DNA from: Fodinibius sp051746985
GTDB taxonomy: Bacteria; Bacteroidota; Rhodothermia; Balneolales; Balneolaceae
DNA length: 14,486 nt
Direction of reading: 5' to 3'
Assembly (NCBI GenBank): GCA_051746985.1
Contig: JBNJFP010000052.1
Span: 1-14,486 of the forward strand
Shown here: one piece after another, positions 1-6,034 of the stretch
Layout of the letters: the number at the start of each line of letters is the position of its first letter
How positions within the stretch are numbered: the first letter of the stretch is position 1
Position numbers and translations under genes: made by a program
Notes under the pieces: generated by a model
The model's input: only the letters and a program-made list of their open reading frames with translations
Told to the model about the DNA's origin: nothing
Database searches by the model: none

Positions 1-335
1 GTTCGAACGTTAGCTTTAGTGGCTACACGCATGCCAATAAAGCCTGCCAGACCAGAGCAAAGGGCGCCCACAACAAATGAAACGGAGACGAGCCAGTGCG
101 AAGTTTCGGCATTTGCAGTAGCTCCCAGTAAAATAGCCACGGATATTACAAATATTGATAATACTTTGTACTCAGCTTTTAGAAAAGCCATTGCCCCACG
201 TTGAATGTGGGAGCTGATCGTTGCCATCTTTTTTGTGCCGGTGTCTTGTTTGTTTACCCAAGACGATTTTAAGAAGGTGTACAATAGCGCAAGCACACCA
301 CTAACCGGTATTAAGTAGGTTATTAAGGTATTCAT
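1..335 (-). CDS. hppA: Membrane-bound ion-pumping pyrophosphatase, N-terminal part (runs off left edge)
   Basis: This is the first 111 codons of a membrane-bound pyrophosphatase. The family couples hydrolysis of cytoplasmic pyrophosphate to pumping of H+ or Na+ across the inner membrane. Translation from the ATG at 335 begins MNTLITYLIPVSGVLALLYT, a first membrane helix. It continues through the segment ISSHIQRGAMAFLKAEYK and two more hydrophobic helices to GFIGMRVATKANVRT, which is the characteristic early M-PPase sequence. The catalytic DDNAGG-type motifs and the residue that decides K+ dependence lie outside the window, so H+ versus Na+ specificity cannot be judged. The start lies 40 bp after the pth stop on the same strand with no terminator between, so co-transcription with prs-rplY-pth is likely. 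No clear Shine-Dalgarno sequence is seen. The reading frame is open to the edge and shows no damage. Confidence 0.88.
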   Translation of the reverse strand, partial: MNTLITYLIPVSGVLALLYTFLKSSWVNKQDTGTKKMATISSHIQRGAMAFLKAEYKVLSIFVISVAILLGATANAETSHWLVSVSFVVGALCSGLAGFIGMRVATKANVR

Positions 336-375
336 GTCAGCTTTGGTTTATTAGTATATGTTAGTAATCGATTGA

Positions 376-933
376 TTAGTTAAACTCGTTCATGGCTTGG
401 TCGATGCCATCTCTGATAAAAGAGAATGTGGCATCCACGGCCCGATCTAAGGTTGATTCGATAGTGTTACGCTCATCATCAGAAAAAGAGGAGAGTACGT
501 GCTGTACTTGTTGTCCTCGTGGAAAGTCCTTCCCAATCCCTATCCGTAATCGGGGAAATGATGATGTGTCGAGTTTTTTAATAATATCTTTTATCCCATT
601 ATGTCCTCCGGCACTGCCCCCCGGCCGCAGCCGTATGGTGCCAACGTCTAAGTCCAGATCATCATAACACACCAGGCAGTTGCCAACGTCTTCTTTGTAC
701 CAGTTTAATGCCTTTTGTACTGCCTCACCACTGTTGTTCATGTAGGTGGTAGGCTTAATTAAATACACAGGTTCGCCTGCATGATTTCCCTTTCCCACAT
801 GAAAAGGGCCTTTACCAGGCCCCATTCGTACTGACATTTCTTGTGTCAGCTTATCTATAAGTTCAAAACCAATATTATGACGTGTGCCAGCGTACTTACT
901 TCCGGGATTTCCCAGACCTATAATTAACGCCAT
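376..933 (-). CDS. pth: Peptidyl-tRNA hydrolase
   Basis: This cytoplasmic esterase cleaves peptidyl-tRNA released by stalled ribosomes and so recycles tRNA. At 185 residues it has the normal family length. The family motifs are present in order: GLGNPG (6-11), TRHNIGFE with the catalytic His19, TTYMNNSGE (62-70) with Asn66, YDDLDL with Asp91, and GGHNGIKDI (109-117) with Asn112. By alignment with the E. coli enzyme these correspond to Asn10, His20, Asn68, Asp93 and Asn114. The ATG at 933 is 30 bp after the rplY stop, and hppA starts 40 bp downstream. The order prs-rplY-pth is common in bacteria, and these genes probably share one transcript. The active site is complete and nothing in the gene looks odd. 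Confidence 0.96.
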   Translation of the reverse strand: MALIIGLGNPGSKYAGTRHNIGFELIDKLTQEMSVRMGPGKGPFHVGKGNHAGEPVYLIKPTTYMNNSGEAVQKALNWYKEDVGNCLVCYDDLDLDVGTIRLRPGGSAGGHNGIKDIIKKLDTSSFPRLRIGIGKDFPRGQQVQHVLSSFSDDERNTIESTLDRAVDATFSFIRDGIDQAMNEFN

Positions 934-963
934 AAAGCAGTTACGCTGGTTTTGTCAAAAATA

Positions 964-1674
964 TTATTCGGTCGTTTCTTCGTCGCCTTCGGTTTCTTCC
1001 CCTTCTTCGGCTTCTTCTCCTTCGGCTGCCTCTTCGCCTTCGGCAAGTTCTTCGCCTTCTTCGAGCTCTTCTTCGCTTGGCTCTTCGGTGATAAGTGAAG
1101 AGGTAAGCAGTGCTTCGGATTTTGGCGGACGAATGGTTACCAAGGTTCTTCCGAGATCGTCGAGGGGGATAATTCCTTCCAGTTCGAGATCACGTACGTG
1201 CAGTGAATCACCGATTTGGAGCTCACTGATATCAACAGTATAGGCTCCCGGAATAAGATCAGGAGTAACACGGATACGCAAAATGTGCATGGGTTGGAAA
1301 ATACGACCACCACCTTCTCGAACACCAGCTGGGGTACCTTCCAGTTTGATGGGAACACTTAAGGTCACTTTATGATCGTCGGCAAGTGCATAAAAGTCGG
1401 TGTGCACGGGACGATCAGTCAAGGGATGAAATTCGATATCTTTCAGAAGGGTTTTGTACTCTTCTCCGTCGATACTGATTTTAAGAATTTGGCGTTGGCT
1501 TTCTGCCAATACTTTTTCCAGTTCAAGTTCATCCAGAGAAAAATGAATATTTTCATTAACCTCCGGCCCATAAAGTACACATGGAACGCGCATGGCATCG
1601 CGGAGAGCATCAGCGGCTTTACGGCCAGTTTCTCTAATTTTTCCTTCTAATTCAACAACTTCTGGAGTAATCAT
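964..1674 (-). CDS. rplY: Ribosomal protein L25 / general stress protein Ctc, with long acidic tail
   Basis: This is the 5S-rRNA-binding protein of the large ribosomal subunit, in its two-domain TL5/Ctc form. Residues 1-95 form the L25 RNA-binding domain (for example MRVPCVLYGPEV and FHPLTDRPVHTDFYAL). Residues 100-185 form the C-terminal beta domain (SVPIKLEGTPAGVREGG, then IPLDDLGRTLVTIRPP). Residues 197-236 are an acidic tail with 23 Glu and one Asp among 40 residues and no basic residue. It is built from repeated EGEE-like units and is encoded by a GAA/GAG-rich imperfect repeat. Related Ctc proteins often carry acidic tails; this one is long. The ATG at 1674 gives an N-terminus without obvious extra sequence. 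The gene starts 18 bp after the prs stop, which supports a prs-rplY-pth operon. Confidence 0.95.
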   Translation of the reverse strand: MITPEVVELEGKIRETGRKAADALRDAMRVPCVLYGPEVNENIHFSLDELELEKVLAESQRQILKISIDGEEYKTLLKDIEFHPLTDRPVHTDFYALADDHKVTLSVPIKLEGTPAGVREGGGRIFQPMHILRIRVTPDLIPGAYTVDISELQIGDSLHVRDLELEGIIPLDDLGRTLVTIRPPKSEALLTSSLITEEPSEEELEEGEELAEGEEAAEGEEAEEGEETEGDEETTE

Positions 1675-1692
1675 AATACGTAAAACGTTAAT

Positions 1693-2625
1693 TTAATCGT
1701 CAAAAAGTGCACTTATTGTATCATTGGTATGGATACGCTGAATAGCTTCAGCAAAAATACCAGCTACGCTCAGAACCTTAATTTTACTCGAAGGTTTACG
1801 TAGTGGTACGGTATCGGTAACCAACAACTGGTCAATAGGTGAATCTTCAATTCGTTGGTACGCGGGCCCAGATAAGATGGGATGCGTACATGTTGCTATA
1901 ATATTTAACGCCCCGCGTTCTTTCAGTGCAGAGGCGGCATTGGTTAATGTGCCAGCCGTATCAATAAGATCATCAACGATCAACACATTTTTATTTTCAA
2001 CTTCACCGACAATGTTCATTACTTCGGCTACATTCTGTTTTGGCCTTCTTTTATCAATAAAAGCAAGCCGTGCTCCAAGGCGCTTGGCATAAGCTCGAGC
2101 CATTTTTAAGCTACCTACATCAGGAGCTACAACCACCAGGTTTTCTATCGGATGGTCGCTAAAATAATCAATGAACAACCGGCTGGCATATAAATGATCA
2201 ACCGGGATATCAAAAAATCCTTGTATTTGTGCTGCATGCAAATCCATCGTCAAAATACGATCTGCGCCGGCCTCGGTCAGCAAATTTGCCATCATCTTTG
2301 AGGCAATAGAAACGCGCGGCTGATCTTTGCGATCCTGACGGGCATATCCAAAATAAGGGATTACGGCCGTTACCCGCTTGGCCGATGCCCGCTTGGCTGC
2401 ATCCAGTAAAAGGAGCAGTTCCATGATGTTATCGCCGGGAGGAGGGGTTGATTGAACCACAAAAATATCCTCTCCGCGAATGCTTTGTTCATATTTAACG
2501 TAGAGCTCACCATCTGAAAACGGCTTGATGGTTACCTTTCCCAAATCAGTGCCATACTTTTCGGCAATAGCTCTTGAAAGAGCGAGATTACTACGTCCTG
2601 CGAATATGGCTAAAGGGGTATCCAA
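1693..2625 (-). CDS. prs: Ribose-phosphate pyrophosphokinase (PRPP synthetase)
   Basis: The enzyme makes PRPP from ribose 5-phosphate and ATP, feeding purine, pyrimidine, histidine and NAD synthesis. At 310 residues it has the normal class I length. Visible motifs are the flexible-loop segment YFGYARQDRK (91-100), MDLHAAQIQGFF with the metal/ATP-site His130, VVAPDVGSLKMAR (165-177), and the PRPP-binding loop VLIVDDLIDTAGT (214-226). The start is TTG at 2623-2625. The same frame has a TGA only four codons upstream (2638-2640), and no in-frame ATG occurs near the conserved N-terminus, so TTG is effectively forced. No Shine-Dalgarno sequence is visible. A promoter-like pair overlapping the tRNA terminator could drive it with a very short leader. 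It heads the prs-rplY-pth(-hppA) run. Confidence 0.96.
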   Translation of the reverse strand: MDTPLAIFAGRSNLALSRAIAEKYGTDLGKVTIKPFSDGELYVKYEQSIRGEDIFVVQSTPPPGDNIMELLLLLDAAKRASAKRVTAVIPYFGYARQDRKDQPRVSIASKMMANLLTEAGADRILTMDLHAAQIQGFFDIPVDHLYASRLFIDYFSDHPIENLVVVAPDVGSLKMARAYAKRLGARLAFIDKRRPKQNVAEVMNIVGEVENKNVLIVDDLIDTAGTLTNAASALKERGALNIIATCTHPILSGPAYQRIEDSPIDQLLVTDTVPLRKPSSKIKVLSVAGIFAEAIQRIHTNDTISALFDD

Positions 2626-2644
2626 CGAAGCGGGTTTTCAGGAG

Positions 2645-2674
2645 TTTATAAAAATAGAAAAGGATGGCTGTGAA
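2645..2674 (-). promoter_or_regulatory. Possible prs promoter overlapping the tRNA terminator
   Basis: On the minus strand TTCACA (2674-2669) is followed after 18 bp by TATAAA (2650-2645), a fair match to a housekeeping -35/-10 pair. The -35 falls in the loop of the tRNA-Gln terminator hairpin and the -10 lies in its T-rich tail. Transcription would begin near 2638, leaving only about 13 nt before the TTG start of prs. Promoter consensus in this phylum is not certain, so this is a sequence match only. Confidence 0.3.
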
Positions 2675-2683
2675 GTCATCCTT
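2649..2683 (-). terminator. Intrinsic terminator after tRNA-Gln
   Basis: On the minus strand the arms AAGGATG (2683-2677) and CATCCTT (2666-2660) form a 7-bp stem around a 10-nt loop. One C-G pair just inside the stem, next to an A/C mismatch, could extend it. A T-rich run (TTCTATTTTTA) follows at once. It lies 10 nt past the tRNA 3' end and before prs, so it probably ends the tRNA transcript. Confidence 0.7.
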
Positions 2684-2692
2684 TGAGTTTTG

Positions 2693-2763
2693 TTGCCCGG
2701 GGAGGACTCGAACCCCCACTGACGGTACCAAAAACCGCTGTCCTGCCATTAGACGACCGGGCA
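2693..2763 (-). tRNA. tRNA-Gln (anticodon UUG)
   Basis: A full cloverleaf can be folded on the minus strand. The 7-bp acceptor stem pairs TGCCCGG (2763-2757) with CCGGGCA (2700-2694), followed by discriminator A at 2693. The D arm contains CTAATGGCAGGAC. The anticodon stem pairs GCGGT with ACCGT around the loop TTTTGGT, giving anticodon TTG. The T arm GGGGG-TTCGAGT-CCTCC includes one G-T pair. The 3' CCA is not encoded; the DNA continues ACA. A tRNA-Gln directly upstream of prs fits the known gene order in Bacteroidota relatives. Confidence 0.95.
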
Positions 2764-2790
2764 ATTTTATGCCTTTTTCAGCAGATGCTG

Positions 2791-2819
2791 ATGATATGAA
2801 TTTACTGGTTTCTAATCAA
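2791..2819 (-). promoter_or_regulatory. Likely tRNA-Gln promoter
   Basis: On the minus strand TTGATT (2819-2814) and TATCAT (2796-2791) are separated by 17 bp, which is ideal housekeeping spacing. The predicted start near 2784 gives a roughly 20-nt leader before the mature tRNA 5' end. The -35 overlaps the stop codon of the upstream DUF2851 gene. This is a sequence match only. Confidence 0.45.
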
Positions 2820-4000
2820 GAAGAAATTACACTTTTAAAAACTTTACACGCTTGACAATTTCGGGGGCGACAGTAGGAACGCAATTGATGTACTGCTCCA
2901 AGTTTTTTGTTATATGTTGATTTCGGGATATCGGTACTGTCAAAGAGTGTTAATAAAGAAGAGGGAATATAAGCCTGATGCTTTTGCCACAAAGCCCAGC
3001 TTCTGCTTTTTACAGTATTGTTGAAAAATAGATTGCCAAGAAGATACAGCGCCGGCAGAAATACCGTGCCAAAAAGTATGGACCCTCGTTCTTTGCCCAT
3101 ACCGGGTTTGGTATCTATACTGTTCAATAAATTATGCCATAATTCTTTGGGATCTTCGCGCAGCCATTGTTCGAAAGGTTGTCGCTGCATGTGCCAAAGA
3201 AGTTCAGCGGCTTGTTGAATTCGGTGCCGTGGATGATTGCCGGGACGGCATCCTTTGTGGCGCCAATGGAAGTTATTATCAGCGTTTTGCGTGTTGATTC
3301 CAGAAGCTTTTAGGGCATTTATGCGCAATTGGTTTCGAGAGTTTGTGTCGGATATTTTTTGGAGTAGCAACTTTGCCAGCTTTTGCATTGGGATCCGGTT
3401 ATGAGAAATTCCCAGACCGTCAAAAAGGCCGATTGCTAATAGATTTAACCATGCCTGGGAGGGGGGCAGGCTTGGGTCGTAGAAGGTTAGTAGATCATTA
3501 ACCTTTTGCTCAAAATACTCTTTATGTGCTTTTTCAAGCTGACGGGTAAAAACCTCATCAGATATAAAAGAAAGCTGCCCGGCGCAGGGCAATTGTGACT
3601 GCCGCTGATATCGGTTCATAAAAAATTGCAACGGTTTGGAAAGATATTGCTTCAGGCAAAGGGTGGGGATAGGCGTATCATCATAACGTAAACTGTTGGT
3701 TCGAGTATCCTCAAAAACCACGTGTAGAATCACATTGTTATAATTGGGATCACGGTTGTGATTGTGGGTGCTCCAATCGGGACGTTGCCAGTGCAATTCT
3801 ACATCGCCAAACCAGCGCAGCTTTCCAATGGTTATTTCAGCGGATGAAAAATCTGCCCCATCTGTTTTATTGAGGCTCCCGGGATCATGAATTTGAATGT
3901 GGCGACCATCGATGGTTTCCAATTCCTGAAAATGGAAATACTGCTTCTCCCAAATCCAATGGAGTAGCTTTTCGTGGTATGAACGAGTGGTATTATTCAT
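2816..4000 (-). CDS. DUF2851 family protein
   Basis: This 394-residue protein belongs to DUF2851, a family of unknown function common in Bacteroidota and relatives. Recognisable parts are YHEKLLHWIWEKQYF (8-22), DGADFSSAEITIG followed by LRWFGDVELH (47-70), and DWSTHNHNRDPNYNNVILHV (75-94). There is a C-terminal cysteine cluster YCRPRNCQAC (Cys377, 382, 385), which together with Cys139 (LPCAG) could bind a metal; that is inference. The reading frame continues upstream to 4171, but those extra 57 residues overlap the preceding gene and do not look like the family. The ATG at 4000 matches the family N-terminus. It overlaps the upstream stop by 8 nt (ATGAATAA), which suggests translational coupling to the small membrane protein. 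No charged or hydrophobic signal peptide is present, so it is probably cytoplasmic. Confidence 0.85.
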   Translation of the reverse strand: MNNTTRSYHEKLLHWIWEKQYFHFQELETIDGRHIQIHDPGSLNKTDGADFSSAEITIGKLRWFGDVELHWQRPDWSTHNHNRDPNYNNVILHVVFEDTRTNSLRYDDTPIPTLCLKQYLSKPLQFFMNRYQRQSQLPCAGQLSFISDEVFTRQLEKAHKEYFEQKVNDLLTFYDPSLPPSQAWLNLLAIGLFDGLGISHNRIPMQKLAKLLLQKISDTNSRNQLRINALKASGINTQNADNNFHWRHKGCRPGNHPRHRIQQAAELLWHMQRQPFEQWLREDPKELWHNLLNSIDTKPGMGKERGSILFGTVFLPALYLLGNLFFNNTVKSRSWALWQKHQAYIPSSLLTLFDSTDIPKSTYNKKLGAVHQLRSYCRPRNCQACKVFKSVISS

Positions 4001-4286
4001 CAGAATGGTCGAGGTTACCCAGAGAAATATGTTCAGTTGACTCATACAGGTCGGGAATGTGTTGGCGGATGCCCTGCTGAACATTTTTTTGAATAGCTGA
4101 TAGTTCCCGGTCACTTTTACGATGAGCCAAAAGCTTTTGCAGTTTAGCCCAACGCCCAAGTTTTGAAGCATTTTTTGTTAGCCATGCTCGATTTTGAGAA
4201 CCGGTCTGCGGAGTAAATAGCAAACCGGCAGCGAAGCCGCTAAGAAATGATGTTGTAAACAGTAATAGATGATTTTTGCGAGCCAT
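3993..4286 (-). CDS. Small YtxH-like membrane-anchored protein
   Basis: This 97-residue protein has one hydrophobic N-terminal segment (about residues 5-26, HLLLFTTSFLSGFAAGLLFT). The GxxAGLLFxPxxG pattern at its end is typical of YtxH-like proteins. The rest is basic and polar (KNASKLGRWAKLQKLLAHRK) and probably helical in the cytoplasm. The start at 4286 is supported by a good Shine-Dalgarno sequence, AGAGAGG, ending 6 nt upstream, one of the few in this window. The gene's 3' end overlaps the DUF2851 start by 8 nt, so the two are likely translated together. The function is unknown; YtxH proteins are loosely linked to envelope stress. The family call rests on the short membrane motif only. 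Confidence 0.7.
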   Translation of the reverse strand: MARKNHLLLFTTSFLSGFAAGLLFTPQTGSQNRAWLTKNASKLGRWAKLQKLLAHRKSDRELSAIQKNVQQGIRQHIPDLYESTEHISLGNLDHSDE

Positions 4287-4408
4287 AGCAACCTCTCTTT
4301 TTATTGCGAATGATGGATTTCAAGTTATCTTAATTTAATAATGTACAAAGCTGTTAGTTTATTTTAAATTGTTGTCGAAATTTTATCCAAAAATCGAAAG
4401 TGTAATCA
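4287..4408. promoter_or_regulatory. Divergent intergenic region, likely promoters
   Basis: This AT-rich gap of 122 bp separates two divergent genes and must carry promoters for both. On the minus strand a weak TTGGAT-N18-TAAAAT pair can be read within it. No convincing pair was found for the plus-strand gene, and no riboswitch-like or attenuator-like structure was seen. Confidence 0.3.
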
Positions 4409-4921
4409 ATGAGTACATCATCTGAAATTATCTTGATGAGCCAAAATCGTATTTTACGGTCCTTAAATCGTATGGGGCATGAAATAGCCGAACAGAACGT
4501 GAAGGATTTACCCATAGACCTATTTGGGATTAACCAGCGCGGATATGCGGTTGCTAAGGCATTGGCCGATGTGTTAGGGTCTTTAATGGATTCTAAGGTC
4601 CGAGTTTTTCAGTTGTTAATTAATGAAGATGGTGCCAAAGTCGCTGCTGAAGTCGGTTCTGATGAAGCCAACAAGCATCTGCCCGTGGTTGTGGATGATG
4701 TTATTTTCTCGGGAAGTACGATGTTTAAAGCACTTAACATGGTTGTTGAGATGTTAGACCTTTCCGAGGTGCATACCGCTACGTTGATAGATCGAGGGCA
4801 TAGAAAGTTTCCTGTAAAAGCAGAGTTCTATGGCATGGAATTACCCACCAAGCTCAATGAGCATGTGTCGGTAGTGGTAGAGGAGCAACGGTTGCAAAAA
4901 GTGGTTTTGACAAAGCTGTAG
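4409..4921 (+). CDS. PyrR-like phosphoribosyltransferase
   Basis: This 170-residue type I phosphoribosyltransferase most resembles PyrR, the uracil phosphoribosyltransferase and pyrimidine regulator. The N-terminus MSQNRILRSLNRMGHEIAEQ (10-29) matches the PyrR opening. INQRGYAVAKALADVL (41-56) contains the RG substrate loop. VVVDDVIFSGSTM (93-105) is the PRPP-binding motif. LIDRGHRKFPVKAEFYG (126-142) is the PyrR-type DRGHRELP segment. It is slightly shorter than usual PyrR (about 180 residues). No pyrimidine biosynthesis gene or attenuator is nearby, so an RNA-binding regulatory role cannot be claimed; it may act only as an enzyme. Start ATG at 4409; no strong Shine-Dalgarno sequence. The gene 79 bp downstream on the same strand is functionally unrelated. 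Confidence 0.82.
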   Translation: MSTSSEIILMSQNRILRSLNRMGHEIAEQNVKDLPIDLFGINQRGYAVAKALADVLGSLMDSKVRVFQLLINEDGAKVAAEVGSDEANKHLPVVVDDVIFSGSTMFKALNMVVEMLDLSEVHTATLIDRGHRKFPVKAEFYGMELPTKLNEHVSVVVEEQRLQKVVLTKL

Positions 4922-4936
4922 ATTAATTTTTTTTAA
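4907..4936 (+). promoter_or_regulatory. Weak candidate promoter for the DUF3078 gene
   Basis: A perfect TTGACA hexamer (4907-4912) sits at the end of the phosphoribosyltransferase gene. An 18-bp spacer leads to TTTTAA (4931-4936), a poor -10. The leader would be about 60 nt. The hexamer could be coincidental because it lies inside coding sequence. Confidence 0.2.
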
Positions 4937-5000
4937 GAGTAGAAAATCTATATTTTCAGCACCCAATGACCATTTCGAGATAGTAAATATCCCATTTTGT

Positions 5001-5939
5001 ATGAATAAATATATTCCTTTGTTCTTTTTGGTTGTATTTCTGGGTGTGGGTTCAATCCCAGCATCCGGCCAAGAGGCGGTTGATATCAAAGATTTGATTG
5101 ATGACGACGAAGATATTGCCGTTAAAGATATGACCCGTATAAACAAAAAGATCGAAATTTCTGATACTTTAAAAGGATGGGATCTTGAGTGGGTAAGTGG
5201 CTTAAATGGTTCACAAGCTTCTTATGAAAATTGGAGCCAGGGTGGTGTAAATACGATCAGTGTTTCAGCATCAACGGTATTTAGTGCAAAATATAGGAAA
5301 GACAAATTTGCATATGCATTGAATACGAACTTTAAATATGGTCAGGCGCGGCTCCAAGGTGAAGGTACTCGTAAAACAGATGATCGCATTGCTGTTAATA
5401 ATAAATTTAGTTACTTGTTTGATGATGAGCGATGGAGTGCTTTTGGGAATATAAATTTTAGTACTCAGTTTGTTGAGGGATTTGATTACTCTACCGATCC
5501 CCCGGAAGTGATATCCAGCTTTTTTGCACCGGCCTATTTTACGCAGATAGCAGGTATCTCTTTTCAACCGGAAGATTATTTTACGGCTGAAGCGGGTTTG
5601 GCTCTTAAAGAAACCATTGTGTCTGAACCTGATTTGTCAACAAGATATGGTTTGGAGGAGGGAGAAACATTTCGATTTGAGCCCGGGTATTCTATTGGTC
5701 TCAGCTTTGAAAAAAAGGTCGTATCAAACATCAGGTTGGAAAGCACATTAGAAACATTTACAAACTTGCAGCGCCATATCGATAATACGGATGTTCATTT
5801 TTCTAATGAAATGGTTGGCAAAGTTAACGATCATGTAGATATGTCATTTCAATTTGTAATGGTTTACGACAGTGACTTTTCACGCGAGCTGCAAATTAAG
5901 CAGGTTCTTGCAGCAGGTCTTTCCTACAGTATTTTCTAA
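5001..5939 (+). CDS. DUF3078 outer-membrane beta-barrel protein
   Basis: The protein has 312 residues. A Sec signal peptide (about 1-24, hydrophobic core FFLVVFLGVG, likely cleavage after ASGQ) is followed by an acidic stretch DIKDLIDDDEDIAV (28-41). The barrel domain then starts at about residue 59. NWSQGGVNTISVSAS (77-91), KTDDRIAVNNKFSYLF (125-140) and STQFVEGFDYS (154-164) are the DUF3078 hallmarks. Alternating hydrophobic strands run to the last residue, Phe312, as expected for the C-terminal signal that the BAM machinery recognises. It should therefore sit in the outer membrane. The family has no assigned substrate. The ATG at 5001 directly precedes the signal peptide. A strong terminator lies about 28 bp after the stop. 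Confidence 0.85.
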   Translation: MNKYIPLFFLVVFLGVGSIPASGQEAVDIKDLIDDDEDIAVKDMTRINKKIEISDTLKGWDLEWVSGLNGSQASYENWSQGGVNTISVSASTVFSAKYRKDKFAYALNTNFKYGQARLQGEGTRKTDDRIAVNNKFSYLFDDERWSAFGNINFSTQFVEGFDYSTDPPEVISSFFAPAYFTQIAGISFQPEDYFTAEAGLALKETIVSEPDLSTRYGLEEGETFRFEPGYSIGLSFEKKVVSNIRLESTLETFTNLQRHIDNTDVHFSNEMVGKVNDHVDMSFQFVMVYDSDFSRELQIKQVLAAGLSYSIF

Positions 5940-5967
5940 TACAATCTATTTTCTTCATTCTGATAAT

Positions 5968-5996
5968 AAAAAAGCCCCGAAATGCGGGGCTTTTTT
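5968..5996. terminator. Strong bidirectional intrinsic terminator
   Basis: GCCCCG (5974-5979) pairs with CGGGGC (5985-5990) around a 5-nt loop (AAATG). Six A bases precede the stem and six T bases follow it, so a U-tract forms on either strand. It lies between the convergent DUF3078 gene (stop at 5939) and the ALDH gene (stop at 6035) and can end transcription of both. Confidence 0.92.
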
Positions 5997-6034
5997 ACTA
6001 TGCTATATGTTTGTTTTTGATTTAGAATAGATGT

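Noticed and set aside
884..1243. Plus-strand reading frame encoding a Ser/Pro-rich repeat protein
   Set aside because: It is the antisense of the acidic Glu-rich tail of rplY; the repeat comes from GAA/GAG codons read backwards.
2775..2794. Hairpin TCAGCA/TGCTGA as a terminator for DUF2851
   Set aside because: The stem is short with a 2-4 nt loop and no T-run follows on the minus strand; it also overlaps the predicted tRNA promoter.
4001..4171. 57-residue N-terminal extension of the DUF2851 protein
   Set aside because: It lies in another frame of the small YtxH-like gene, has no family similarity, and the ATG at 4000 matches the family N-terminus.
4841..5146. Minus-strand reading frame of 101 codons across the phosphoribosyltransferase/DUF3078 junction
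   Set aside because: It overlaps the conserved 3' end of one gene and the signal peptide of the other, and no recognisable motif is seen.
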